Below are positions 1-7,608 of a stretch of 52,163 bases of DNA, one piece after another. Each line of letters starts with the position of its first letter. The first letter of the stretch is position 1. Made by a program: the position numbers and the translations under genes. The stretch comes from Opitutaceae bacterium (GTDB lineage Bacteria > Verrucomicrobiota > Verrucomicrobiia > Opitutales > Opitutaceae). Where the stretch lies: positions 1 to 52,163 of the forward strand of contig JAGYIG010000024.1 in NCBI GenBank assembly GCA_018402455.1, given 5' to 3'. The notes under the pieces are model-generated. The model was given only the letters and a program-made list of their open reading frames with translations. It made no database searches and was not told where the DNA came from.

Positions 1-698
1 GGGTGGAAACTGATCTGTCCGGGGTCAAAACCGGGACCAACGGTCGACACCCGTTGCCGGACGCGGCGGCGTGGGCGGACTTCTTGGCCCGCAAGGGCGT
101 GCGTGACGGCTGCACCATCGTGGCCTACGACGATGTGGGCGGGCAGTATGCCGCCCGATTGTGGTGGATGTGCCGCTGGATCGGATGGCCGCGGGCCGCC
201 GTGCTCGACGGGGGCTGGCCCAAATGGCGCACGGAGCAGCGGCCCGTGTCTTCGGTCGAACCCCGCCCGGTGGCGGGCGCGGTTGCCGTGAATCGGTGTG
301 ACGAGGGTTTGGTGTTGGTTTCGGAGTTGGAGGCGGGGCAGGGGGCGTCCCCTCTCCAGATCATCGATGCCCGGGCCCCCGAACGTTTTCGGGGCGAGGT
401 GGAGCCACTGGATCCGGTGGCCGGTCACATTCCCGGGGCGCGCAACCGTTTCTTCAAAGCCAACCTCAATGACGATCTCACCATGAAGCCGGCGAGCGAG
501 TTGCGCTCCCTATGGTTGGCAGACTTGGGCGATCGGCCACCCACCGAAGTCGTGCATCAATGTGGCTCGGGCATCACGGCCTGCGTGAACCTCCTGGCGA
601 TGGAAGTTGCCGGGCTTACGGGATCCCGCCTTTATGCGGGTTCGTGGAGCGAGTGGGTGGCACGGTCCGATCGGCCGGTGGCCACCGGGGATCAGTAG
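1..698 (+). CDS. sseA: 3-mercaptopyruvate/thiosulfate sulfurtransferase, 5'-truncated
   Basis: Two-domain rhodanese cut by the window edge: the visible frame begins inside the N-terminal inactive domain, so the GTG at position 3 is probably internal. The motif TGTNGRHPLP (visible residues 11-20) is typical of the first domain. The second domain carries the active-site loop CGSGITAC, whose first Cys (visible residue 187) is the expected persulfide-forming nucleophile. The six-residue CGSG-type loop favours a mercaptopyruvate/thiosulfate sulfurtransferase over a single-domain rhodanese. It transfers sulfane sulfur to cyanide or thiols in the cytoplasm. The gene ends 17 bases before a convergent gene. 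The family is confident; the substrate is not resolved. Confidence 0.88.
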   Translation, partial: VETDLSGVKTGTNGRHPLPDAAAWADFLARKGVRDGCTIVAYDDVGGQYAARLWWMCRWIGWPRAAVLDGGWPKWRTEQRPVSSVEPRPVAGAVAVNRCDEGLVLVSELEAGQGASPLQIIDARAPERFRGEVEPLDPVAGHIPGARNRFFKANLNDDLTMKPASELRSLWLADLGDRPPTEVVHQCGSGITACVNLLAMEVAGLTGSRLYAGSWSEWVARSDRPVATGDQ

Positions 699-715
699 GC
701 CCGCGTCGATTCTAG

Positions 716-2245
716 CTACCCCCCGGCGACTTTTTGCGCAGCGACCCACTGCATCGCGCGGTCCAGCTTCGCCGGGTCGATATGAGCCTCCAACGTCGCT
801 TGAAACTCCGGGTGAGAATGGAGTTGGTCGTAGGGCGGGAGGAAAAGCACCATCGCGGGATCGAGTCGGCTGGGCTGGCGGAGGGCCCGCCCAATGAGTT
901 CCAGTGCCCGGTCGTGTTTGCCTTGGTCAATCAAGGCTCGAATGAGCAGCAATTCCGTGACCTCGCGGTTCGTTTCGTGATTGGCCAGCAAGCTGTCCAG
1001 CATGGCAATCACCTCTGGGTTGCGGCGGGTCATGCCGAGAAACGCTTCGAATTGCCCATTGAGCACGGGACCCAGTGCCGCACTGCTCAGGGCGGCGTCG
1101 AGGGCTTGACGGGCCTGGTTGCCGTAGTGGCGGGCCAGCGCCCAGTTGCCTTGGTCCATGTAGGATTCGGTGAGCGCGATTTCTGACTTCGAGGTATCGG
1201 CGTCGAAGTCGACGGTGATCGGACCGGCTCCCGCGCGGATCGCCCGTCTCTGATTGGCGAAGTCGCGCTTGAGACCGTAGGCGATGGGCGGCAGCCACGC
1301 CTCACCGGTCGCTTCGTCGGGGACACTTAACCCGGTCACCGTTTGCAGGTAGGCGTCGGGATCAAGATCACGGGCCAGTTCCACCCACGCTTGTTCCCGC
1401 AGCACCTTTGGGGCGACTTCCCCCTGACGATCAATCCAGGCCGAAAGCGCGTCCGCGGCGGCGGCGTAGTTGTGGGTCAGCCGCGACGACTCGTAGTCGG
1501 CCCACAAGGCATCATCGGTCAGGGGTTCCGGTTCGGGGGGCGGAGCGGGTGCAGCAGGCTCCCGAGGCGCGGGGTCGGCGATGAAATCTTCGTCCACCAA
1601 GATGGGATTGTCCTCCGGCGCCGTCGGTTGCACGTCTCGGTAGGTGGGGGTGGAAAACATGATGAAGCCCAAGGCCCCCACCAACAGGACCGCGATGCCC
1701 CCTACGGTCGGCCACAACCATTTCGGCCGGGATTTTACCGGGGGCAGCTTGTTTACCGGCTTCGACTTTTTTTTCATCGAAAACGGCGGACGGGAAAGAC
1801 CGGGCGGGATGGGCGGAAAGTAGACGGGGCCTCGGGGAATGGTGAGGAGACGAACCACCTCCTCCACCAAGTCGGCCGAGGCATCTCCGTCGGGCTGTTT
1901 TACCCAGTGCACTCCGCCAAAAGCCTCCGGGGCCGGGATGCCGTATTCTTCGGTATCGTCGATGATGATCGGCAGCAGGAACGGCACGCCCCGGGGTAGG
2001 GTGTCCATGTAGTTTGCCGCGATTTCCCACTCATTCCGGAAATGACCCGTCGGTTGGGCCGCGGCATGCTGGGAGATGAGGGCCAGAAACAACGCGCTTT
2101 TCTCGATCTCCTTTTTCAGGTCCCCGCTCTTCGTGTCCTCGACCCGGGCCTCAATTCCCGACTCCCGCAGCGCATCCGCCACGCGCTGTGCGGCGGCGAG
2201 ATCCTCGGGGGCGTAGGAGATGAAGATGGGTTTGTCGGACGGCAT
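716..2245 (-). CDS. TIR-domain protein with one membrane helix and C-terminal TPR-like region
   Basis: Protein of 509 aa. Residues 5-135 form a bacterial TIR domain: box-1 FISYA at 8-12, a helix rich in acidic and Ala residues, then FRNEWEIA at 69-76, where Glu72 sits at the usual catalytic-Glu region of TIR NADases. A basic, Pro-rich linker (140-175) leads to one hydrophobic segment (about 176-198) and a Pro/Glu-rich spacer (205-240). Residues 240-505 are helical with TPR-like periodicity. The TIR should be cytoplasmic and the TPR region outside the cytoplasm. Similar TIR-TM-TPR proteins occur in signalling and in defence. No partner gene lies beside it, so its role is open. Confidence 0.82.
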   Translation of the reverse strand: MPSDKPIFISYAPEDLAAAQRVADALRESGIEARVEDTKSGDLKKEIEKSALFLALISQHAAAQPTGHFRNEWEIAANYMDTLPRGVPFLLPIIIDDTEEYGIPAPEAFGGVHWVKQPDGDASADLVEEVVRLLTIPRGPVYFPPIPPGLSRPPFSMKKKSKPVNKLPPVKSRPKWLWPTVGGIAVLLVGALGFIMFSTPTYRDVQPTAPEDNPILVDEDFIADPAPREPAAPAPPPEPEPLTDDALWADYESSRLTHNYAAAADALSAWIDRQGEVAPKVLREQAWVELARDLDPDAYLQTVTGLSVPDEATGEAWLPPIAYGLKRDFANQRRAIRAGAGPITVDFDADTSKSEIALTESYMDQGNWALARHYGNQARQALDAALSSAALGPVLNGQFEAFLGMTRRNPEVIAMLDSLLANHETNREVTELLLIRALIDQGKHDRALELIGRALRQPSRLDPAMVLFLPPYDQLHSHPEFQATLEAHIDPAKLDRAMQWVAAQKVAGG

Positions 2246-2261
2246 TGGGTCGGGAGCGCAG

Positions 2262-2285
2262 TTTTAGAGGAGATATTCTCTAAAA
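2262..2285. promoter_or_regulatory. AT-rich perfect inverted repeat upstream of the TIR gene
   Basis: Arms TTTTAGAG (2262-2269) and CTCTAAAA (2278-2285) pair perfectly over 8 bp around an 8-base loop. The site starts 17 bases upstream of the TIR gene ATG and about 100 bases downstream of the VC0807-type gene stop. No U-run follows it in the minus-strand direction, so a terminator is doubtful. An operator or promoter element for the TIR gene is the other reading. Function not shown. Confidence 0.35.
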
Positions 2286-2382
2286 AAATGTAAACAGGAC
2301 CAACCTAGAATTGGCTGAAAATCTACTTAGTGGAGGAAAAGGATCGAGGGGAACCCGCGCGCCGCGGTGGAGCAGCGGAGAA

Positions 2383-3093
2383 TCAGGACTCCGTTTTGGG
2401 CGGCGGCGTGTGCATCATCTCCTCGAAAGTGAGGCCGGAAAGCCGCTTGATTCCGCTGACCAAGTGCCAGAGGGCAAAGAGGGTGATGATCATGGTGGGC
2501 ACCACGATCACGGGCCAACTGAGGGCGTTCATTTTACCGAGCTCAGCGTTAAATTCCGGCGAACCGGTCGGGCTTTTCAACAGCCACCGCGCCAGCACGA
2601 AATTGAGCACGGCACTCAAAGTGAAGGAGGCCACCAACCAGTAGGTGGAGTTGCCCAGCAACCGGTTGAAGGCGTTGCGGTTGTCCCGCTGGTCCAAAGC
2701 CGTCTCGATTTTGACCGTGTCAAACGCCTGATCGTTGAAGAGAAACTGCCGCACCAGCGGTCGGGAAGTGAACATCGAGGCCCAGACCGCCAGTCCGATG
2801 ATTGACGGCACCGCGGCCTCCTTCACCGCAAACCAGAAGGTGTCCACCTGCATGAGCCCCAGACCACCGGTGAGCAACACGCTGGCGAAGCCAATGATCG
2901 AGATGAAATTTGCCTGCCGGCGTTGCGCAAAATCCCACAACCCGTAGCTGACCGGGAAGAGTAGGGCGATGACCAGTCCTCCCACCGGGCCCAACAACTC
3001 CGGCGTGCTGGCCTTGGCCAAAATCAGCGACGGGATCGCGATGTTGAAGATTAGGTTGACCAGCAGGTTCTCGCGTTTGGCGGGAGGAGACAT
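2383..3093 (-). CDS. VC0807-family multi-pass membrane protein
   Basis: Protein of 236 aa with about six hydrophobic segments. The N-terminal sequence ENLLVNLIFNIAIPSLIL and the pattern of paired helices match the VC0807 family of small integral membrane proteins, whose biochemical role is unknown. A short basic soluble stretch (about 140-152, around NRNAFNRLLGNS) separates the two halves. The C-terminus is short and cytoplasmic-looking. It is divergent from pdxJ and upstream of the TIR gene on the same strand, with 137 bases between them, so co-transcription is possible but not evident. Family assignment rests on recalled sequence pattern. Confidence 0.7.
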   Translation of the reverse strand: MSPPAKRENLLVNLIFNIAIPSLILAKASTPELLGPVGGLVIALLFPVSYGLWDFAQRRQANFISIIGFASVLLTGGLGLMQVDTFWFAVKEAAVPSIIGLAVWASMFTSRPLVRQFLFNDQAFDTVKIETALDQRDNRNAFNRLLGNSTYWLVASFTLSAVLNFVLARWLLKSPTGSPEFNAELGKMNALSWPVIVVPTMIITLFALWHLVSGIKRLSGLTFEEMMHTPPPKTES

Positions 3094-3116
3094 AGAGAGG
3101 GATCAAGGGGGGATTC

Positions 3117-3147
3117 TGGACATCAGGGAAGTCGGAACCGTTATTAT
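3117..3147 (+). promoter_or_regulatory. candidate sigma-70 promoter for pdxJ
   Basis: TGGACA (3117-3122, five of six to consensus) and TATTAT (3142-3147, five of six) are separated by 19 bases, slightly longer than optimal. Transcription would begin near 3154, giving a leader of about 63 bases before pdxJ. An imperfect inverted repeat, TCAGGGAAGTC at 3123-3133 and GACTTCCTGA at 3178-3187, brackets the start region. Confidence 0.35.
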
Positions 3148-3216
3148 TAGGCCGAACGGATCCTCGGGTGCTTTCCTGACTTCCTGAGGGGCCGTTTTGG
3201 GTTTAGCTTCATTCCC

Positions 3217-3957
3217 ATGATTCTTCTCGGTCTCAATATCGATCATTCTGCCACGCTCCGCCAAGCCCGCTACCGCACAGTGGCCCCTGGGGCTGAGCCC
3301 GCCGTCGAACCGGATCCCGTGGCCCTGGCCCGGCTGGCCGAAAAGGCGGGCGCGGACGGTATCACCGTCCATTTGCGGGAGGACCGCCGCCACATCATCG
3401 ATGCTGATGTTGAACGGGTCCGGGCGGAAATCCGCACCCGCCTGAACCTCGAAATGGCCTGCACCAGCGAGATGACCGCCATCGCCAAAAAATTGCAGCC
3501 GGACTCCGTCTGCCTCGTGCCGGAGAACCGTGCGGAGATCACCACGGAGGGGGGGCTTGACGTCGTGGGGCAACGCGACCGGGTGGCGGCCATCATCGAT
3601 GTTATGGGTGAAATCGGGGTGAAAGTGAGCCTCTTTATCGATCCCGACGAACCTCAGATCGCCCTCGCTGCCGAATTGGGAGCTCCCTGGGTGGAACTGC
3701 ACACCGGTTCCTGGGCCAACGCCTATTACACCGACCGACGGACCGAGGAATATGCCCGGCTGGTGCGCGGGGCCGAGCAGGCCCACGCGGCCGGTCTGGT
3801 GGTTAACGCCGGTCACGGTATCAATTACACCAACGTGGCTGAAATCCGGCATCTGCCGCACCTCCACGAATGTAACATTGGCCACAGCATCATCAGTCGG
3901 GCTCTGTTCGGGGGGATTGAAGAAGCCGTCCGGGAAATGAAGCGTCTGCTGAACTAG
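3217..3957 (+). CDS. pdxJ: pyridoxine 5'-phosphate synthase
   Basis: Full-length PdxJ (246 aa; family usual 235-250). It condenses 1-deoxy-D-xylulose 5-phosphate with 3-amino-2-oxopropyl phosphate to pyridoxine 5'-phosphate, the last ring-forming step of the DXP-dependent vitamin B6 route. Family signatures are present: GLNIDHSATLRQAR at the start (phosphate and substrate contacts), ITVHLREDRRHI near 50-60, NLEMACT near 75, ELHTG near 155, and NAGHGINYTN near 195. It forms a cytoplasmic TIM barrel, usually an octamer. Monocistronic here: divergent from the VC0807-type gene and convergent with the methyltransferase. Confidence 0.97.
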   Translation: MILLGLNIDHSATLRQARYRTVAPGAEPAVEPDPVALARLAEKAGADGITVHLREDRRHIIDADVERVRAEIRTRLNLEMACTSEMTAIAKKLQPDSVCLVPENRAEITTEGGLDVVGQRDRVAAIIDVMGEIGVKVSLFIDPDEPQIALAAELGAPWVELHTGSWANAYYTDRRTEEYARLVRGAEQAHAAGLVVNAGHGINYTNVAEIRHLPHLHECNIGHSIISRALFGGIEEAVREMKRLLN

Positions 3958-4017
3958 GGCGGGTCTGGGAACCAGCGACGCCCGCGTCGGCTGACTCGCC
4001 GCCAAAATCCGAATTGT

Positions 4018-4689
4018 TCAGACTGGCTTCCGTCCGGTCAGCGTGACCCACGCGCCACCCCAACGACGGATCTGAATGCCTTCGAATCCGGCGCGGCGGC
4101 CGTAGGTCTCCAACTCGTCACCACTTGAGGTCATGCTAATTTGGGCCGGTCGGTTGTCGCGGGGAAACCCGGCGCTCTGCTGAAAGACCTCCCAGCCATG
4201 GTCGCTGGTGATGTCCACATTGTCGAAGTAGCAGCGGCCCCCGGGCTTGAGGACCCGCATGGCTTCCTCAACGTAGCGGAAACGATCCCATTCGTAGAGG
4301 TGCATGAACACGACGGTGCAGTAGACGAGATCAACGGAAGCATCGGGGACGGCGCGGAGGCTGACGTCGTCGAGTTCGACCAGTTCGATATTGTCGAGGC
4401 CCTGCAGGTGGTGATGGGCGCAACTGAGCATGCCGGATGAGATGTCGGCGCCGATCCAACGCTGGCAGAGCGGGGAGAGCACCTTGCCGACCCGACCCAT
4501 GCCGCATCCGATTTCCAAGAGGACATCGGTTGGTTCCAGCCCGACGTATTCCTTGAGAATATCGCGGGTGACCAGGGCGGAACGGTCCCACTCGGAATTG
4601 TCGGTGTGTCCGGCCACGAACATGCGGGCACCCTCCTCGTCGGGTGCCAATGCCTCCCACGTGCCCTTGTAGTCGGAGCGATCCTTCAT
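4018..4689 (-). CDS. class I SAM-dependent methyltransferase
   Basis: Protein of 223 aa with a Rossmann methyltransferase fold. SAM-binding motif I LLEIGCGMGRVG is near residues 58-69, an acidic motif II GADIS near 82, and VDLVYCTVVFMHLYEWDRF reads like motif IV and following helix. VLKPGGRCYFDN is the typical post-IV strand. The substrate cannot be told from sequence. Its ATG overlaps the stop codon of an upstream minus-strand frame (ATGA at 4686-4689) that looks like the remnant of a broken gene, so it may once have been translationally coupled to that gene. Confidence 0.85.
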   Translation of the reverse strand: MKDRSDYKGTWEALAPDEEGARMFVAGHTDNSEWDRSALVTRDILKEYVGLEPTDVLLEIGCGMGRVGKVLSPLCQRWIGADISSGMLSCAHHHLQGLDNIELVELDDVSLRAVPDASVDLVYCTVVFMHLYEWDRFRYVEEAMRVLKPGGRCYFDNVDITSDHGWEVFQQSAGFPRDNRPAQISMTSSGDELETYGRRAGFEGIQIRRWGGAWVTLTGRKPV

Positions 4690-4846
4690 GGCGCCAATCT
4701 CCCGAGGACCGGGGCGGTGGCAATGCCGAAATCGAGGTCGGCGGTCTCGAAGGTTACTCCTTGGTGCCGTCTTCGCGGGTCAGGAAAACGGTGTCGCCAG
4801 CAGCGGAAAACCGGGCGCCCGGGGTCCCGGCGGTTGGCCCTGCTAC
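4686..4846 (-). pseudogene. possible 3' remnant of a gene once coupled to the methyltransferase
   Basis: Upstream of the methyltransferase, two minus-strand frames join into one plausible C-terminus if a single base is restored near 4755: the first ends ARFSAAGDTVFLTREDGTKE and the next continues VTFETADLDFGIATAPVLGR before a TGA overlapping the methyltransferase ATG. Such a stop/start overlap is usual between real coupled genes. The upstream side runs directly into the dispersed repeat at 4845. No family is recognised, and the reading could be chance in high-GC DNA. Confidence 0.25.
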
Positions 4847-5074
4847 TGACCGATAGGAAATTCCTCTTCTGGGTGGCGTCAGGGGAGGGGGGGGACTGAG
4901 CCCTTCTGGAAAGCAGAGAGGGGCAAACCGAAGGGGTCGGTTCCATTGATTCATAATTTGAGCCTGCTGCTGCCGCCCCTTTTGAACGGAGTCGGTTCCC
5001 TTTTTCTTTCACTTGGCCTCCCAAGGTTTGAAGCCGCAACTGCAAGATTCAAAGTTTAATCCCGTCGGATTGCC
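4845..5074. repeat. dispersed repeat, copy A (short tag plus ~158-bp block)
   Basis: Begins with the tag ACTGACCGATAGGAAATT (4845-4862), then a unique GGGG-rich stretch, then a block at 4917-5074 nearly identical to 6296-6452 and in the same orientation. The block contains the internal echo GGGTCGGTTCC / GGAGTCGGTTCC. No coding sense is evident: the minus-strand frames starting MNQWNRPL here and in copy B arise from the repeat itself. The rest of the 461-base gap (4690-5150) holds the possible gene remnant and about 75 bases with nothing recognisable. Confidence 0.8.
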
Positions 5075-5150
5075 TCTCCGGTCCGAACCGGCGTCAGGGG
5101 GGAGGAGATACAGCTTTCCGCTGCCGGAGCAGTGATTCGATCATGGCTGA

Positions 5151-6209
5151 CTACTCCGCTTTGAGCGGCAAGCTCAAAGCGGTCAGGACTTCCTCCAAAC
5201 AAAATGCTGAAACCGCACGGTCGTTTTCGCAGGCATAAAGGACCCCATGGCGAAATCGTTGCAACGGCTTCTGGCTGATCCAGATGCCATCGGTGTTCAA
5301 GGTGCGCTCGCCCTCGAAGGTGCCCAGATGCTCAAAGCTTGCTCGATCAAAGAGGTGAAACAGGTTTCTTGATTTGCTCTGGTCGGCCACGAACCAATAA
5401 CCCTCCGTTTCGGAGGTTTCATACAAAGCGATCCCCTCGACCTGCGAAGTGAAAACACCCTGACCAAAAACTTTCCCGCTGAAGTTTCCCGCCAGATCGT
5501 ATACTTTAACCATTTGGCTGCCTTCGCCCGATTCCAGTTCCTCGGCAATCAATAGGTGGTCGTGAACCGGATCTCCATAAATCGACTCGACCACGAAGAG
5601 GCGACCCATTCCGCTGGTTGCGCCGAAGGATTGCTCCCATTCGCCTTCGGCTGTCAGACCTTCGCGTTCCAGGCGATAGCGCTTTATCCGCTTATTCAGG
5701 TCCGCGTCCCGGGGCATTGATTCGTCTTCCGTTTCGTAGGCATCCGTCACATAGACATCATAGAGCCCGTCGCCTAGCGGGTTCACATACAGGCCATAGG
5801 GCTTTTCCAATTCATCTTCGCCAAAACTGGTCAGCGGGCGCATACCGGGCAACTCAAGGACTTGAACGCGGCGATTATCGCGCTCCACCACCAGAACTAT
5901 ATCATCGACCACCCAAATGCCGTTTGGGCGGCTAAACTGCCCGAGTTCCAGGCCCAGGCCGCCAACCCGCTGGAGCATGGCTCCATTGACGGCGTCGAAC
6001 ACATTGACGGAGTGCCCCGCCTTGCTCGTCGCCAAGAGCCAGCTCTGCCCCTCGCCACCATGCCAGACGGCAGGCGAGTCAATATTCTCCCGTGATTGAT
6101 CCGTGGTAAAAAAGAGCTCTTTAATCACAGGCACCGGGGTGGCGGCGACCGCGGAGGTCAGGCCCGTAAGGCCGAGAGCAAAAAGTATTATTCGTGTTTT
6201 TAGCTTCAT
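5151..6209 (-). CDS. secreted beta-propeller protein, phytase-like
   Basis: Protein of 352 aa from the ATG at 6209, chosen because it gives a clean signal peptide (MKLKTRIILFALGLTGLTSA, cleavage near AVA-A). An in-frame ATG at 6332 lies inside the repeat and is rejected. DSPAVWHGGEGQSWLLATSK (about 40-60) resembles the DDPAIW...GTDK blade motif of beta-propeller (3-)phytases, and repeated VYDLAGN/VFDAVNG blade ends support a propeller. Most typical phytase calcium ligands cannot be confirmed by eye, so phosphate release from phytate is only a possibility. The product should be periplasmic or extracellular. The gene is flanked by direct repeats on both sides, suggesting an accessory insertion. 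Confidence 0.72.
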   Translation of the reverse strand: MKLKTRIILFALGLTGLTSAVAATPVPVIKELFFTTDQSRENIDSPAVWHGGEGQSWLLATSKAGHSVNVFDAVNGAMLQRVGGLGLELGQFSRPNGIWVVDDIVLVVERDNRRVQVLELPGMRPLTSFGEDELEKPYGLYVNPLGDGLYDVYVTDAYETEDESMPRDADLNKRIKRYRLEREGLTAEGEWEQSFGATSGMGRLFVVESIYGDPVHDHLLIAEELESGEGSQMVKVYDLAGNFSGKVFGQGVFTSQVEGIALYETSETEGYWFVADQSKSRNLFHLFDRASFEHLGTFEGERTLNTDGIWISQKPLQRFRHGVLYACENDRAVSAFCLEEVLTALSLPLKAE

Positions 6210-6267
6210 TTTAATAGCAGATGTTTTTCGAGGCTCAGGATTGGTCTTCCCCTCTACCCAGGGAACC

Positions 6268-6452
6268 ACTGATAGGAAATTACTGGTAACTACTGAGAGG
6301 GGCAATCCGAGGGGTCGGTTCCATTGATTCATAATTTGAGGCAGGGGCTGCCTCCCCTTTTGAACGGAGTCGGTTCCCTTTTTCTTTCATTTGGCCTCCC
6401 AGGGTTTGAAGCCGCAACTGCAAGATTCAAAATTCGATCCCGTCGGATCGCC
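6268..6452. repeat. dispersed repeat, copy B (short tag plus ~157-bp block)
   Basis: Tag ACTGATAGGAAATT at 6268-6281 followed by the block 6296-6452, matching copy A in order and orientation with scattered substitutions and a few short indels. The two copies flank the propeller gene as direct repeats. The rest of the 445-base gap (6210-6654) holds the propeller gene leader, an Ala-rich minus-strand frame of unclear meaning (about 6455-6600), and the higBA control region. Confidence 0.8.
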
Positions 6453-6588
6453 CCGACCAGTGAGTCGAGGCGCCCGGGGGGTGGGTCCACCAGAATTTCC
6501 CGTGCCGCGGCGTGGAGTGCGGGGGCGGCGGCGACGGCGACGGACTTGGCGGTAGGGGATGCCGAGCGAGCAGAACCCAACTTCCGGT

Positions 6589-6653
6589 TTGACAGTATGG
6601 GATCCAATAATAACGTCACGCGTTAGTGATGCACAGCGTCACCATCACGCTGT
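6589..6653 (+). promoter_or_regulatory. higBA control region: -35 box and palindromic operator
   Basis: A consensus TTGACA at 6589-6594 is followed 16 bases later by the weak -10 candidate TAACGT (6611-6616). A perfect inverted repeat, ACAGCGT (6633-6639) and ACGCTGT (6647-6653) around a 7-base centre, ends one base before the higB ATG. HigA-type antitoxins bind palindromes of this kind to repress their own operon, so this is the likely autoregulatory operator. Confidence 0.45.
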
Positions 6654-6654
6654 C

Positions 6655-6936
6655 ATGATACTCTCTTTCCGCTGCGAAGCCACCGCCTCGATTTATCGCG
6701 GCGAAAAGAGTCCCGAATTTCCGCCCAACATCCAATCCGTCGCCCTGCGTAAACTCCAGCAACTCGACATCGCTCAAATTCTCGCCGACCTGCGAGTTCC
6801 TCCCGGTAACCGACTGGAGCCGCTCAAGGGAAAGCGCCGGGGTCAGCATTCCATCCGTATCAACGACCAATATCGAGTTTGCTTCGTTTGGACTGACCGC
6901 GGAATCGAGCATGTCGAAATCGTCGATTACCATTAA
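6655..6936 (+). CDS. higB: HigB-type toxin (RelE superfamily mRNA interferase)
   Basis: Protein of 93 aa, the usual HigB size. The ATG at 6655 is chosen over an upstream in-frame ATG (6559) because the longer form adds a tail unlike the family. Family features are LEPLKGKRRGQHSIRIND (about 58-75), YRVCFVW and the C-terminal HVEIVDYH. HigB toxins cut translated mRNA on the ribosome and are neutralised by the downstream antitoxin; toxin-first gene order is typical of higBA. The stop is followed 3 bases later by the higA ATG. The pair may simply be a stability cassette of this accessory pocket. Confidence 0.92.
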   Translation: MILSFRCEATASIYRGEKSPEFPPNIQSVALRKLQQLDIAQILADLRVPPGNRLEPLKGKRRGQHSIRINDQYRVCFVWTDRGIEHVEIVDYH

Positions 6937-6939
6937 GCC

Positions 6940-7245
6940 ATGACCAAGAAACTGCCACTGCCGACTCCCGGAGAAATGCTGCGGGAGGAGTTTTTGAACC
7001 CGCTGGGCCTCACGACCTACCGGTTGGCCAAGGCGCTGCATGTGCCGCAGACCCGTCTATCCGCGATCCTGGCCGGCAAGCGATCCGTGACGGCTGACAC
7101 GGGCCTCCGCCTCGATCGCTACTTTGGACTTTCCGATGGCTGGTGGATTCGCCTCCAAGCCGACTGCGATCTGCGCAAGGCCCATCGCGAACTCGGCGCC
7201 CGCATCGCCCGAGAAGTCAAACCGCGGGATTTGAGCGCCGCTTGA
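6940..7245 (+). CDS. higA: HigA-type antitoxin, XRE-family regulator
   Basis: Protein of 101 aa. The N-terminal PTPGEMLREEFLNPLGLTTY is the HigA hallmark. The helix-turn-helix covers about 24-60 (LAKALHVPQTRLSAILAGKR), and the C-terminal helix contains the conserved GWWIRLQADCDLR. It binds HigB to block its nuclease activity and, with HigB, represses the operon, probably through the inverted repeat at 6633-6653. It starts 3 bases after higB. Ten bases beyond its stop-proximal codons lies the third copy of the ATAGGAAATT tag. Confidence 0.94.
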   Translation: MTKKLPLPTPGEMLREEFLNPLGLTTYRLAKALHVPQTRLSAILAGKRSVTADTGLRLDRYFGLSDGWWIRLQADCDLRKAHRELGARIAREVKPRDLSAA

Positions 7246-7248
7246 ACT

Positions 7249-7608
7249 ACTGATAGGAAATTGCTTTTCACGGCGGCGGGGGCGGTAGCGGACGGCAGAC
7301 ATGGCGACGGGCCGAAGGGCGCTATTCATCAGATAAAACGGGGCCGACAGACCGGAACTATCAGCCAAAGAGCTGCCTCCAACCCTTTCCGAGGGGGGCT
7401 GGATATGAAACCAGGCACTGTCATGGAACGTGCCGTCGACATCGACCGAAGCTGGGAGGAATGGGGAATGTGTTGGAAGAATCGGCTCGGTGAGTGGGGC
7501 GAGATGTTCTTCGTGGCGGTGGGGAGAACGACTGGATCAAAGACGGCGAACCTCGGCATTTCGCTGTTTTCAAGTGTGCCGTTCGTCGCTTCGCTTCCCG
7601 GCTCTTCT
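7249..7608. other. gap between higA and acpS with third short repeat tag
   Basis: The tag ACTGATAGGAAATT (7249-7262) repeats the one heading copies A and B, but the long block is absent. An open frame in phase with acpS runs through the gap, but its translation (Trp/Gly-rich, no recognisable domain) does not look like an AcpS extension. I see no RNA gene or terminator in the remainder. Confidence 0.6.

Noticed and set aside
3103..4005. 300-codon minus-strand frame opposite pdxJ
   Set aside because: Shadow of pdxJ; Gly/His/Pro-rich composition typical of antisense frames and no motif.
6210..6332. Longer start for the propeller protein (MNQWNRPL...)
   Set aside because: The extension is translation of the dispersed repeat and the same words appear at copy A; the ATG at 6209 opens a proper signal peptide.
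7261..7608. Possible N-terminal extension of AcpS
   Set aside because: No similarity to AcpS; the ATG at 7609 gives the normal size and start.
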